DNA of 64,000 nucleotides. Source: Kitasatospora xanthocidica. Lineage in GTDB: Bacteria; Actinomycetota; Actinomycetes; Streptomycetales; Streptomycetaceae. Below the pieces are notes generated by a model. That model was not told the origin of the DNA, searched no databases, and saw only the letters and a list, made by a program, of their open reading frames with translations. Within the stretch, counting starts at the first letter, position 1. The number at the start of each line of letters is the position of its first letter. The stretch is taken from positions 17,337 through 81,336 of the forward strand of contig NZ_BNBY01000023.1 in NCBI RefSeq assembly GCF_014656195.1, written 5' to 3'. Made by a program: the position numbers and the translations under genes. Below are positions 34,273-42,649 of this stretch, piece after piece.

Positions 34273-34290
34273 CCGGTCCCCCCACAGTTC

Positions 34291-34698
34291 TCAGTTCGGT
34301 GTTGCCGGGGAGACCCCGGTGTCGAAACGCTGCTCCAGGACGGAGGCCATCAGCGCGGAGATGTCCTCGCGTTCCAGCCCGGCCTCGCGGGCCCGGTCCA
34401 CCCAGCCGACCAGGTCCGCGCGCAGCGGCCCGTCGGCGGCCGCCTCCGGCCGGGCGAGCGAACGCCGGACGAAGGTGCCGAGCCCCGGGCGGGGCTCGAC
34501 CAGCCCCTCGCGTTCGAGTTCGCGGTAGGCCTTCAGCACGGTGTTGGGGTTGATCGCGGTCAGCTCGACCACCTCGCGGGCGGTCGGCAGTTTGTCCCCG
34601 GGCTGCAGCAGTCCGAGCCGCAGCGCCTGCTTGGTCTGCTGCACGATCTGCTGGTACGTCGAGACGCCGCTGCGCCGCTCGATGCGGTACTCGATCAC
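34291..34698 (-). CDS. YtrA-type GntR transcriptional regulator
   Basis: 135 residues. The N-terminal winged helix-turn-helix (LQPGDKLPTAREVVELTAIN, PNTVLKAYRELEREGLVEPR) is followed by a short helical dimerisation tail, as in the YtrA subgroup. It is the first gene of the operon with the ABC transporter. A CACTA-N6-TAGTG palindrome lies 17 bp upstream, so autoregulation is likely. The same palindrome precedes the DUF2079 gene. Confidence 0.93.
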   Translation of the reverse strand: MIEYRIERRSGVSTYQQIVQQTKQALRLGLLQPGDKLPTAREVVELTAINPNTVLKAYRELEREGLVEPRPGLGTFVRRSLARPEAAADGPLRADLVGWVDRAREAGLEREDISALMASVLEQRFDTGVSPATPN

Positions 34699-34714
34699 CG
34701 GCGTTCCGACCTTT

Positions 34715-34730
34715 CACTAGTTCAATAGTG
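34715..34730. promoter_or_regulatory. GntR operator, copy 1
   Basis: CACTA (34715-34719), six bases, TAGTG (34726-34730), embedded in TTTCACTA...TAGTGGAA. It is just upstream of the GntR-ABC operon and is shared with copy 2 at 36308-36323. Confidence 0.7.
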
Positions 34731-34794
34731 GAATGGTGGACCACCGCGGCGCGGTGGTCAAGCCGAACCCGGGGGAGGGGGCGGCGGATCGGGC

Positions 34795-36291
34795 TCAGGG
34801 AAGCCTGAGCAGCAGCAGGCCGTCCTGGTCGACCAGCCGCCGGTAGCCGTAGCTCTGGTAGAGCGTCAGCATCCGGGCGGTGTCGGCGGTGGCGCACGGG
34901 GCCCGGACGCTCGGATCGCGCAGGTCGACGACCACCCAGTCCGGGCCCGGCCAGACCGGCTGCCGGCACACCAGGGAGACCTCCGCCCGGTCGGTCAGCT
35001 GGGCGGCCAGCCGGTTGGAGGCGGCCACCGTGGCGTCGTCCGGTATCAGGCGGAGCATCGCCCGGGTCTCGGCGAGCCGGGGCGAGGTGCTCCAGGCCTC
35101 GGGCATCACCACCTCGTGCAGCGGGTAGAGCGGCAGCGTCACGGCCGTCACCAGGGCGCTGACGGCGAGCGCGCGCCGGGCCGGACGCGCCAGCGGGGCG
35201 CGCGGGGCGCACGGGGCGCCGGTGGGGCTGGGGCCCGGGCGGGCGCCGGAGCGGCGCAGCGCGTCGACCAGGGCGGCGACCGCGATCGGCATCAGCACCG
35301 CGCTGTAGTGGTAACTGACGCCCCAGTAGTGCGGGTTGGCCGAGGACAGCCGCCAGGCCAGGGTGGGCACGCAGAGCAGGAGGAGCGGCGAGCGCAGACC
35401 GAGGAAGCCGGTCGTGGCGGCCAGCAGGAACAGCAGCAGCCACTTGACGGGCGGCCAGCCGAACCGCAGCGGCAGCGCCCAGAGCGAGGGCCGCCCGCCG
35501 CCGTCCAACTGCTGCCAGTAGTCGAAGCCTCCGCTCGGGTTGAAGGCCGGGAGGACGACGAGCACGGTGAGCGCGGTCGCGGCGAGGCCGAGGGCGGCGA
35601 GGGCGAGCCCGGGCAGCGGGGCGCGCCGGTCCTGCCGGGCCTGCCAGGCGATCAGCAGGCCGACGGCGGCCACCGTCAGGCCCAGGTCCTCCTTGACCAG
35701 CAGCAGCGGCAGCGACCAGAGCGCGGCTGCGAGCGGTCGGCGCCGGCCGAGCGCGGTGGCGGCGAAGGCCAGCAGCGGGACGGCGAAGGCGATCTCGTGG
35801 AAGTCGTCGGCCGCCGCCCTGACGATCCCCCAGGAGGCCCCGGTGACACAGCCGACGAGCAGTGCCACCCGGGGCCCGGCCACCTCGTGGGCCCAGCGGG
35901 TGAGCGGGACGACCGCCAGCGCCATGAGCAGGGCCTGGGCGACCACGAGCGTGAGCGGCGTGGGGAAGACCCGGTAGGCGGGGGCGAGGGTGGCGATCAG
36001 CGGGTGGAAGTGGTCCCCGAGCAGGTGGTACCCGGGCCCCTTGAGCGGCACGACCGGCGCCCGGAGGTGCGCGTACGCCCGGACGGCCTGCTCGAAGATT
36101 CCCAGGTCGTAGGCCTTGGTGAGGCCTCGGCGGTGCCGGTTGGCGCCGACGCAGACGTAGAGCGCGGCGAAGACCGCCGCCAGGCCCCAGGCCAGTGCGG
36201 CGGGGTGGCGGACGAGCCGGGCGGTGCGTCGGGGTGGGGGTGCGGCCGGCCGGGGGCGGGGCCGGCTGTGCGGGGCGAGGGCCAGGGGCAT
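34795..36291 (-). CDS. DUF2079 multi-pass membrane protein, glycosyltransferase-like
   Basis: 498 residues with about nine to eleven helices. The N-terminal hallmarks of DUF2079 are present: the YDLGIFEQAVRAYAHLRAPV segment and LLGDHFHPLIATLAP. A VKEDLGLT acidic motif follows. The C-terminal soluble part (RAMLRLIPDDATVAASNRLA) resembles the end of GT-C-like proteins. ATG 36291 is favoured; TTG 36297 is possible. The operator upstream is the same box as at the GntR-ABC operon, so this protein is probably in that regulon. Substrate unknown. Confidence 0.85.
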   Translation of the reverse strand: MPLALAPHSRPRPRPAAPPPRRTARLVRHPAALAWGLAAVFAALYVCVGANRHRRGLTKAYDLGIFEQAVRAYAHLRAPVVPLKGPGYHLLGDHFHPLIATLAPAYRVFPTPLTLVVAQALLMALAVVPLTRWAHEVAGPRVALLVGCVTGASWGIVRAAADDFHEIAFAVPLLAFAATALGRRRPLAAALWSLPLLLVKEDLGLTVAAVGLLIAWQARQDRRAPLPGLALAALGLAATALTVLVVLPAFNPSGGFDYWQQLDGGGRPSLWALPLRFGWPPVKWLLLFLLAATTGFLGLRSPLLLLCVPTLAWRLSSANPHYWGVSYHYSAVLMPIAVAALVDALRRSGARPGPSPTGAPCAPRAPLARPARRALAVSALVTAVTLPLYPLHEVVMPEAWSTSPRLAETRAMLRLIPDDATVAASNRLAAQLTDRAEVSLVCRQPVWPGPDWVVVDLRDPSVRAPCATADTARMLTLYQSYGYRRLVDQDGLLLLRLP

Positions 36292-36307
36292 CGGCAAAGA
36301 ACCCTTT

Positions 36308-36323
36308 CACTATTTGATTAGTG
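36308..36323. promoter_or_regulatory. GntR operator, copy 2
   Basis: CACTA (36308-36312), TTTGAT, TAGTG (36319-36323). The flanks TTTCACTA and TAGTGGAA are identical to copy 1 at 34715-34730. It lies 17 bp upstream of the DUF2079 start. Confidence 0.68.
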
Positions 36324-36398
36324 GAAGGGTGGTGGAAGTCCCCGGCCGGCGTCAACTCCGGTCCGGCGGGGCCGACTGGACCACCCTTCAAGTGTGCG

Positions 36399-36459
36399 TC
36401 ACTGGCTTGACTGGTGATGTGAGCGACTGCCATCATTTCATCACCGCCCCAACCAGTGA
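36399..36459. promoter_or_regulatory. paired TCACC-N9-GGTGA boxes upstream of ohr
   Basis: Box 1 at 36399-36417 (TCACTGGCTTGACTGGTGA) and box 2 at 36441-36459 (TCACCGCCCCAACCAGTGA) are 42 bp apart. The TTGACT inside box 1 is a good -35 hexamer. Box 2 would then overlap the transcription start, an arrangement that fits repression. Confidence 0.62.
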
Positions 36460-36532
36460 CGAGAAGCGCGAGAAACGTATCTCGACCTCGGTGGGGCGGA
36501 CGGAAACCTACGACCCGGATCGGGAGCGCACC

Positions 36533-36961
36533 ATGGCAGTCAGCTACACCGCCGTCGTCAACGTCGACGGAGAGGGCCGCAACGGCGGCCGGGTCCACTC
36601 CTCCGACGGCCTGCTGGAGACCGGCCTCGCCATCCCGAAGGAACTGGGCGGCGCCGGCACGGCGACCAACCCGGAGCAGCTGCTGGCGGCCGGCTGGGCC
36701 GCCTGCTTCCTCGGGGCGCTGCGCCGCGCCGCCGCTGACCGCAGGATCCGGCTGACCAGCACCACCATCACCGCCGAGATCACGCTGACCCACGGCGACG
36801 ACAACGAGTTCACGCTCTCCGCGGTCCTCAACCCGGTGCTCGGCGGCGTGGACCGGGCCACCGCCGAGGAGCTCGCCCGGGCCGCCCACGGCATCTGCCC
36901 GTACTCCAAGGCCACCCGCGACAACATCCCGGTCACCATCAACGCCGGCGTCGCCGCCTGA
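36533..36961 (+). CDS. ohr: Ohr organic hydroperoxide resistance protein
   Basis: 142 residues. Both redox cysteines are present, in AAGWAACFLGAL and AHGICPYSKATR, together with the Ohr-type N-terminus (GRNGGRVHSSDGLLETGLAI, ELGGAGTATNPEQLL). Ohr reduces organic hydroperoxides through a Cys pair and a lipoyl thiol donor. No OhrR gene is adjacent. Instead the promoter carries the paired 19-bp boxes shared with a CGNR regulator gene 2 kb away, so an unusual mode of control is likely. Followed by a strong terminator. Confidence 0.93.
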   Translation: MAVSYTAVVNVDGEGRNGGRVHSSDGLLETGLAIPKELGGAGTATNPEQLLAAGWAACFLGALRRAAADRRIRLTSTTITAEITLTHGDDNEFTLSAVLNPVLGGVDRATAEELARAAHGICPYSKATRDNIPVTINAGVAA

Positions 36962-36975
36962 CCCACCCCCGGACG

Positions 36976-37016
36976 GCGGGCCCCGTGCCTGTACCCCCGT
37001 CCCGCACGGGGCCCGC
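36976..37016 (+). terminator. terminator after ohr
   Basis: GCGGGCCCCGTGC (36976-36988) pairs perfectly with GCACGGGGCCCGC (37004-37016), starting 15 nt after the stop. Confidence 0.8.
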
Positions 37017-37113
37017 TCCCACTCCGCACACCCGTGACCGCCGACCCGCACACCTGAACCGCTGCACCCGCACCGCCGCACCCGTACCGCCGACCGGAGA
37101 GCGAGGGCCCGCG

Positions 37114-37329
37114 ATGGCCGCCACGACGCACATGTTTCCCCGCGCGGCCGGACGTGCCCGTCACGCCCCGGACCGGTGCTCCACCGGTCCGGCCGAACGG
37201 CGGCGCCGTGGCCCGGAGCGTGTCGGGCGCGTCGGGGAGGAGCGGTGGCCGGACGGCGCCCAGGTGTGGAACTGGGCGGAGACCGCGGTGCTGCTGGGCT
37301 ACGGCCCCGGGGCGTGGTACTTCGTGTGA
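37114..37329 (+). CDS. possible small protein, 71 aa
   Basis: ATG 37114 follows GGAGAGCGAGGG. The frame encodes a basic, Arg/Gly/Pro-rich first half and a hydrophobic-aromatic end (WNWAETAVLLGYGPGAWYFV). The otherwise empty 350-bp gap, a plausible ribosome site and the non-random C-terminus support it, but the Arg-rich middle could be chance translation of GC-rich DNA. No family recognised. Confidence 0.35.
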   Translation: MAATTHMFPRAAGRARHAPDRCSTGPAERRRRGPERVGRVGEERWPDGAQVWNWAETAVLLGYGPGAWYFV

Positions 37330-37373
37330 CGCGCCGAGGGTGACGTATCGCCGTGGGCCGTGGGCCCGGTGGG

Positions 37374-37880
37374 TCAGCCGGCCGGGTCCGTCCCGACGAG
37401 GGTGTACAGGACCGAGCGCTCCTGCTTGTGGCGCCGGACGCGCCCCTTGGCGACGAGCGATTCCAGGGTGTTCCGGACGACCTGGGGCGTGGGGTCGCGC
37501 TTCGGGTGCTTCGCCATGAGCTCCTCCCGCAGGTCCTTCGCCGGGCAGGGTTCGGCGTGGCGGCCCAGCAGCTCCACCAGCAGGTCACTCAGCAGGGGCC
37601 GGCGCGAGTTCTCCTTCGCGCCGGCCTTCGCCGTGCGGGCGACCGGCCGCGCCGTCGCGGGGACGGGCTCCTCCTGCGTCTGCTCGGGCAGGCGCGACGG
37701 GTCGGCGAAGCCCTCGTACCGCTCGGCGAGGGAGAGGAGCTCGACCAGCAGGGACTCCTCCTGCTTCAGCACCTTGAGCGCGTTCTCCAGCTCCTGCTGT
37801 CGCCGGTGGTTCTCCTCCAGGTCCGACGCGACCTGTTCCACGTACCGGGACCGGAGTGTGGGGGCTGGCTGGCGGGTCAC
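37374..37880 (-). CDS. coiled-coil plus winged-helix protein, putative regulator
   Basis: 168 residues from GTG 37880. Residues about 10-55 form a charged coiled coil (SDLEENHRRQQELENALKVL). An Ala/Pro linker follows, and residues about 95-160 look like a small winged helix (LLSDLLVELLGRH, DLREELMAKH, PQVVRNTLESLVAKGRVRRH). This architecture recurs in Streptomyces proteins of unknown role. Possible DNA binding; target unknown. Confidence 0.6.
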   Translation of the reverse strand: MTRQPAPTLRSRYVEQVASDLEENHRRQQELENALKVLKQEESLLVELLSLAERYEGFADPSRLPEQTQEEPVPATARPVARTAKAGAKENSRRPLLSDLLVELLGRHAEPCPAKDLREELMAKHPKRDPTPQVVRNTLESLVAKGRVRRHKQERSVLYTLVGTDPAG

Positions 37881-37969
37881 GACCGCTCACTCCCTCGAGA
37901 TGGATGGTGTTGCATGGTACCCGTGCCGAGGGCCCGGGTGTGGCCCGGGCGGAACATGCCGGTCGTGCG

Positions 37970-38533
37970 TCAGTGCACACCCATGGCGGGCGAGGTCTTC
38001 TTCCGCGCCCGGTAGGCGGCGGCCTTGATCTTGTTGCCGCAGGACTCCATGCCGCACCACTGGCGGCGCATGCCCCGGGAGCGGTCGATGTAGATCCGGG
38101 TGCACTCCGGGTTGCCGCACTCCTTCATCAGCGGGAGGTCCGGTCCGCTGAGGAGTTCGACGGCGTGCCGCGCGACGGTGGCCAGGGCCTGTTCGGGGGT
38201 CGCCTCGTTGTGCCGTCCGGCCAGGGTGAGCTGCGGTGTCACCGGTGGCTTGCGCGCGGCGCCGTTGAGGACGGCGAGCGCCTCGCGGTCGAACTCCTCC
38301 TCGGCGAGCCGGTTGGTGACGAGCCGGTAGACGGCCTCGCGCACGGTCTTCGCCTCCCGGACGTCGTGCTCGTCGCCGGGCGTGATCGTGTCCACGAGCC
38401 CGCAGTCGAGGTACCAGGCGTTCAGCCGCTCGGGCGTCACGAACATCTCGAACCGGGTCGAGCGCCGCGCGCGGAGGGTGGCGGCGAAGTCGAGGGCCGG
38501 GTGCCCGCACACGAAGACATGGTCAAGGTTCAC
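37970..38533 (-). CDS. CGNR zinc-finger (ABATE-domain) transcription regulator
   Basis: 187 residues from GTG 38533. The N-terminal ABATE-like domain (HPALDFAATLRARR, ERLNAWYLDCGLVD) senses a ligand in this family. The C-terminal zinc finger has CGNPECTRIYIDRSRGMRRQ, then WCGMESCGNKIKAAAYRARK, with the last motif CGNK in place of CGNR. A copy of the 19-bp TCACC-N9-GGTGA box abuts the start codon (38535-38553), so autoregulation is likely. Leaderless or near-leaderless translation is probable because no ribosome site fits. It is the prime candidate regulator of the recurring box. Confidence 0.86.
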   Translation of the reverse strand: MNLDHVFVCGHPALDFAATLRARRSTRFEMFVTPERLNAWYLDCGLVDTITPGDEHDVREAKTVREAVYRLVTNRLAEEEFDREALAVLNGAARKPPVTPQLTLAGRHNEATPEQALATVARHAVELLSGPDLPLMKECGNPECTRIYIDRSRGMRRQWCGMESCGNKIKAAAYRARKKTSPAMGVH

Positions 38534-38534
38534 A

Positions 38535-38553
38535 TCACCATCCTGACAGGTGA
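38535..38553. promoter_or_regulatory. 19-bp box at the CGNR regulator start
   Basis: TCACCATCCTGACAGGTGA, one base upstream of the regulator GTG start, in position to block its own transcription. Confidence 0.62.
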
Positions 38554-38616
38554 CTGTAAGAGGCGCAAGAACCACCCTCCGCGCGGGCCCCGACGGCAGG
38601 TGCACGAACGACACGC

Positions 38617-38647
38617 CCCGCGCCGGGCCCGGAGGCCCCGGCGCGGG
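38617..38647 (-). terminator. terminator after the ABC-F gene
   Basis: CCCGCGCCGGG (38617-38627) and CCCGGCGCGGG (38637-38647) are perfect arms with a 9-nt loop, nested in a longer GCACGA...TCGTGC pairing. It begins 20 nt beyond the ABC-F stop. Confidence 0.75.
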
Positions 38648-38667
38648 CCGCGTCGTGCACCGACGGG

Positions 38668-40302
38668 TCACACCGTGGGGGCTCCGGTTTCCCGCAGGGT
38701 GCCGTCGGTGAGGCGCAGGCGGCGGTCCACGCCGATCTCGGCGAGGAAGCGCTCGTCGTGGCTGACCACCAGGAAGGCGCCCCGGTAGGCGTTGAGGGCG
38801 CTCTCCAGCTGGCTCGCGCTGACCAGGTCGAGGTTGTTGGTCGGCTCGTCGAGCAGCAGCAGGTGGGGGGCCGGCTCGGCGCACAGTACGCAGGCCAGGG
38901 TGGCGCGCAGCCGCTCGCCGCCGGAGAGCACCCGGACCGGCAGGTGGGCCCGGGCGCCGCGGAAGAGGAAGCGGGCGAGCAGGTTCATCCGTTCCGTCTC
39001 GGGGCGCTCGGGGGCGGCGGCCGCGAAGTTCTCGGCCACGGTGCGCTCCGGGTCCAGGAGGTCCAGGCGCTGGGAGAGGTAGGCGATCCGGCCGTCGGCG
39101 CGGGTGATCCGCCCCTCGTCCGGGGTGAGCTCGCCGGTGATCAGGCGCAGCAGGGTGGACTTGCCCGCGCCGTTGGGCCCGGTCAGCGCGATGCGTTCGG
39201 GGCCGCGGACGCTCAGGTCGACGCCGCCGTCGGCGAACACGGCGCGGCCGGCGTGGCGGACCTGGAGGCCCTCGCCGAGGAAGAGGTTGCGTCCGGCGGG
39301 CACCTGGGTGTCCGGCAGTTCCAGGGCGAGCCGCTGGTCCTCGCGCAGGGCCCGGCCGGCCTCGTCGAGCCGGGCCTTGGCCTCGCTGACCCGGGAGGCG
39401 TGCACCTGGCCGGAGCGGCCGGCCGCCTCCTGGGCGCCGCGCTTCATGTTTCCGGCGAAGATGCGGGGCAGGCCGGCGTTCTTGAGGCTGCGGGCGGCGT
39501 TGCTCGCGCGGCGCTCGGCGCGCTCGCGGGCCTGCTGCAGTTCGCGCTTCTCCCGCTTCAGCTCCTGCTCGGCGTTGCGGACGTTCTTCTCGGCGACCTC
39601 CTGCTCGGCCCGCACCGCCTCCTCGTACGCGGTGAAGTCGCCTCCGTAGTAGCGCAGTTCACCGCCGTCGAGCTCGGCGATGCCCTGCATCCGGTCGAGC
39701 AGCGCGCGGTCGTGGCTGACCAGCAGCAGGCAGCCGTTGAAGTCCGTCAGCACGTCGTAGAGCTTGTGCCGGGCGGCCAGGTCGAGGTTGTTGGTCGGCT
39801 CGTCGAGCAGCAGGACGTCGGGGCGCTTGAGGAGTTGGGCGGCGAGGCCGAGGGAGACGATCTGGCCGCCGCTGAGCGTGCTCAGGCCGCGGTCCAGGGC
39901 GAGGTGGCCGAGGCCGAGCCGGTCCAGCTGGGCGCGGGTGCGCTCCTCGATGTCCCAGTCGTCGCCGATGGTGGTGAAGTGCCGCTCATCGACGTCGCCG
40001 GACTCGACGGCGTCGATGGCCCGGATGACGTCGGCCACGTCGAGCACCTCGGCGACCGTGAGGTCACCGGTGAGGGGCAGGCTCTGGCTGAGGTAGCCGA
40101 GGGTGCCGCCGACCGTCACCGAGCCGGTGGCGGGCGTGAGTTCGCCGGCGATGAGCTTGAGCAGGGTGCTCTTGCCGGAGCCGTTGGGTGCGACGAGGCC
40201 GGTGCGGCCCGTGGGCACGGTGAAGGACAGGTCGTGGAAGACCGGGGTGTCGTCCGGCCAGGAGAAGGAGAGGTTGGAGCAGACGACGGAGGCGTCGGAC
40301 AT
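38668..40302 (-). CDS. ABC-F ribosome-protection/translation factor
   Basis: 544 residues from ATG 40302, with no membrane domain. Two ATPase cores: Walker A APNGSGKST and GPNGAGKST; signatures LSGGQIVSLGLA and LSGGERLRATLA; Walker B VLLLDEPTNNLD and LLLLDEPTNNLD. They are joined by a charged linker (KREKRELQQARERAERRASN), the ABC-F P-site tRNA interaction motif. Streptomyces ABC-F proteins of this type dislodge macrolide, lincosamide, streptogramin or pleuromutilin drugs from the ribosome. A 139-nt leader with a short upstream ORF suggests drug-induced attenuation. The antibiotic is not predictable. Confidence 0.92.
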   Translation of the reverse strand: MSDASVVCSNLSFSWPDDTPVFHDLSFTVPTGRTGLVAPNGSGKSTLLKLIAGELTPATGSVTVGGTLGYLSQSLPLTGDLTVAEVLDVADVIRAIDAVESGDVDERHFTTIGDDWDIEERTRAQLDRLGLGHLALDRGLSTLSGGQIVSLGLAAQLLKRPDVLLLDEPTNNLDLAARHKLYDVLTDFNGCLLLVSHDRALLDRMQGIAELDGGELRYYGGDFTAYEEAVRAEQEVAEKNVRNAEQELKREKRELQQARERAERRASNAARSLKNAGLPRIFAGNMKRGAQEAAGRSGQVHASRVSEAKARLDEAGRALREDQRLALELPDTQVPAGRNLFLGEGLQVRHAGRAVFADGGVDLSVRGPERIALTGPNGAGKSTLLRLITGELTPDEGRITRADGRIAYLSQRLDLLDPERTVAENFAAAAPERPETERMNLLARFLFRGARAHLPVRVLSGGERLRATLACVLCAEPAPHLLLLDEPTNNLDLVSASQLESALNAYRGAFLVVSHDERFLAEIGVDRRLRLTDGTLRETGAPTV

Positions 40303-40439
40303 GGAGGTGACCTCGAAGGAGACTGAGGGCAGGGCTGGGAGCGCTGCCCCGGGCAGACATGGGAAAGGGGTACGACGAAACGGACCACTACGGCTGCGGC
40401 GCTCCTGGAGCACCGGCCGGTGGCCGTCGGTTCCGGATC

Positions 40440-40469
40440 TCACCCGGAGATGTCGTCGTCACCCGCCAT
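40440..40469 (-). CDS. nine-residue leader peptide (uORF) before the ABC-F gene
   Basis: ATG 40469 to TGA 40440 encodes MAGDDDISG. It is preceded by GAGGAG at 8-nt spacing, a far better ribosome site than chance. It lies 137 nt upstream of the ABC-F start. The leader between them contains pairing segments (GGTGCTCC/GGAGCGCC just after the uORF and CTGCCC/GGGCAG near 40350), so stalling on the uORF could switch the fold. Function inferred from ABC-F precedent. Confidence 0.6.
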   Translation of the reverse strand: MAGDDDISG

Positions 40470-40498
40470 GACTGCCACTCCTCGATCACATGATGTCT

Positions 40499-40526
40499 GG
40501 TCACACGCAGCGTAGCAGGTGTGACC
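40499..40526. promoter_or_regulatory. inverted repeat upstream of the ABC-F leader
   Basis: GGTCACAC (40499-40506) and GTGTGACC (40519-40526) with a 12-bp spacer, 30 bp upstream of the uORF start. Probably an operator in the ABC-F promoter. It differs from the 19-bp box. Confidence 0.45.
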
Positions 40527-40639
40527 GTCGGCCGCCGAGGTTTCTCACCGGACCGCGTGTGCCGCCTGGACCGCCCCCACCGCCCGTGCCAGCCTGCCCC
40601 GGTCGCGTCGTTGACAGCGGTGGCCGCCGACCCCTTTCG

Positions 40640-40658
40640 TCACCGGCTTGGCCGGTGA
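40640..40658. promoter_or_regulatory. 19-bp box upstream of the tannase-family gene
   Basis: TCACCGGCTTGGCCGGTGA, a perfect-armed copy of the box about 90 bp upstream of the esterase start. The internal TTGGCC sits where TTGAC(N) is found in other copies. Confidence 0.6.
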
Positions 40659-40746
40659 TACGTTTCGACCAAGCCCCCTGCCCATGTGCCGTGCACATGT
40701 TTCCGCACGGCCGGGCACACACCCACCTTTCTCGGACGGGACACCC

Positions 40747-42360
40747 ATGAAGAAAATCCTGATCGTGCTCGCCACCGGCGCGGCGCTGGCCGCCGCGAAC
40801 CTGCCGATGGCGGCGGCGGCACAGAGCAGCCCCGTGCCCGCGACCTTCTCCTGCGCCCCGGTGTCCGTCCAGGCCCCCGCCGGCACCGCGGTGGAGTCCG
40901 TGACGACGCTCCGCCAGGAGGGCGGCACCGTCAACGGCACCGGAGTGGTGGGCGGCACCGTCACCGGCGTGCCCGCCTACTGCGAGGTGACCGTCACCCT
41001 GACCCACCCGGGCGACGACGACCACGCCAGGGTACGGACCTGGCTGCCCGTCAGCGGCTGGAACGGCCGCTTCCAGGCGCTCGGCGGCAGCGCCTACGCC
41101 GCCGGGGACAACAACGTCGGGATGGGCACCGCGGTCAAGAACGGCTACGCCGCGACCACCACCGACGCCGGACTCGGCGACGCCGTCGACGTCTCCTGGG
41201 CGCTGAACGCCAAGGGCGAGGTCAACACCGCGCTGCTGGAGAACCTCGCCTCCCGCTCCCAGCACGAGGCCGCGCTCGTCGGCAAGCAGGTCGTCGCCGC
41301 GGCCTACGGGCAGCAGGCCTCCTACTCCTACTTCAACGGGTGCTCCACCGGGGGACGCCAGGGCTACATGGAGGCCCAGCGCTACCCCGACGACTTCGAC
41401 GGCATCCTCGCCAACGCGCCCGCCGTCAACTGGGGCGAGTTCGAGGTCGCCACCCTGTGGCCGCAGGTGGTCATGAACAACGAGAAGACCTACCCGTCCG
41501 CCTGCGAGTTCAAGGCCTTCACCGACGCCGCCGTCAAGGCCTGCGACCCGCTGGACGGCCTCAAGGACGGCCTGGTCAACGACGCGTCGCGGTGCGACTT
41601 CGACCCGCGCCGGCTGATCGGCACCACAGTGGTCTGCGAGGGCCGGGAGCTGACGATCACGGCAGCCGACGCGGCCGTGGTGCGCAAGATATGGGACGGC
41701 CCGCGGACCGCCTCCGGCAAGAAGCTGTGGTCCGGCGTCCCGGTCGGCGCGGACCTGTCGGCCCTGGCGGGTGTCGCCCGCGATGCCGACACCGGCGCGG
41801 TGAAGGGCGCGCCGTTCCCCGTGCCGCAGTACTGGGTGGCGAGCTGGCTGAAGAAGCAGCCGTCGTTCGACGTCTCGACGATCACGTACGACCAGTTCAC
41901 CCAGCTGTTCGAGCAGTCCCGCGCCGAGTACGACCGGATCATCGGCACGGACGACCCCGACCTCTCCGCCTTCCGCGACGCCGGCGGCAAGCTCCTGAGC
42001 TGGCACGGCCAGGCCGACCAGTTCATCCCCACCCAGGGGACCGTCGACTACCGCCGGCAGGTCGAGCGGACGATGGGCGGCGGCAAGCGGGTCGACGACT
42101 TCTACCGCCTCTTCCTGGTCCCCGGCGCGGGCCACTGCGGCCTCAACAAGGGCGTCGGCACCATCGACGACCTCGCCGCGCTGACCGCCTGGGTCGAGCA
42201 GGGCAAGGCCCCCAGGACGCTGCCCGCCACCCTGACCGACGCCGCCGGACGCGACGTCAAGCGTGACGTGTGCGCCTACCCCAAGGTGTCCCGCTACTCG
42301 GGCCACGGCGACCCGGCGGCGGCGTCCAGCTTCCGCTGCGTCCCGGCGAACCGGTACTGA
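40747..42360 (+). CDS. secreted tannase/feruloyl esterase family protein
   Basis: 537 residues. The signal peptide ends near MAAAAQ. The mature protein has the tannase/feruloyl-esterase pattern: nucleophile in FNGCSTGGRQGYMEAQRYP, Asp in SWHGQADQFIP and His in PGAGHCG. The neighbouring Cys of GCSTGG and GHC form the family's CS-D-HC disulfide-linked triad. It hydrolyses aromatic esters outside the cell. The promoter carries the 19-bp box. A terminator follows. Confidence 0.9.
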   Translation: MKKILIVLATGAALAAANLPMAAAAQSSPVPATFSCAPVSVQAPAGTAVESVTTLRQEGGTVNGTGVVGGTVTGVPAYCEVTVTLTHPGDDDHARVRTWLPVSGWNGRFQALGGSAYAAGDNNVGMGTAVKNGYAATTTDAGLGDAVDVSWALNAKGEVNTALLENLASRSQHEAALVGKQVVAAAYGQQASYSYFNGCSTGGRQGYMEAQRYPDDFDGILANAPAVNWGEFEVATLWPQVVMNNEKTYPSACEFKAFTDAAVKACDPLDGLKDGLVNDASRCDFDPRRLIGTTVVCEGRELTITAADAAVVRKIWDGPRTASGKKLWSGVPVGADLSALAGVARDADTGAVKGAPFPVPQYWVASWLKKQPSFDVSTITYDQFTQLFEQSRAEYDRIIGTDDPDLSAFRDAGGKLLSWHGQADQFIPTQGTVDYRRQVERTMGGGKRVDDFYRLFLVPGAGHCGLNKGVGTIDDLAALTAWVEQGKAPRTLPATLTDAAGRDVKRDVCAYPKVSRYSGHGDPAAASSFRCVPANRY

Positions 42361-42385
42361 TTCCCTCCCGGCACCGACTCTCTCT

Positions 42386-42416
42386 CCCGGCCCGTGCCCC
42401 CCTGGCGCGGGCCGGG
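42386..42416 (+). terminator. terminator after the tannase-family gene
   Basis: CCCGGCCCG (42386-42394) pairs with CGGGCCGGG (42408-42416) and extends by three more pairs including a G-U. TTCTTTC follows. Confidence 0.75.
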
Positions 42417-42649
42417 TTCTTTCGTTCCGGGGCCACCAAGGGACGGTCCGGTCGAAGCGGTCCAGGCACGCGAGGCCGGGCGTGCCCAGGCGGGGGAGCA
42501 GGCCCTCCACCAACAGGGGACGGTCTCCTCGACGGCGAACGGCAGGTCAGAACTGCCCAGGGACGCGTCGTGACGTGCAACCCACCAACACCGCGCCGAG
42601 ACCCCGCATCCGCCGGATGGCCCCGTTCGAGGAGTGGCCGCCGGGGGAC

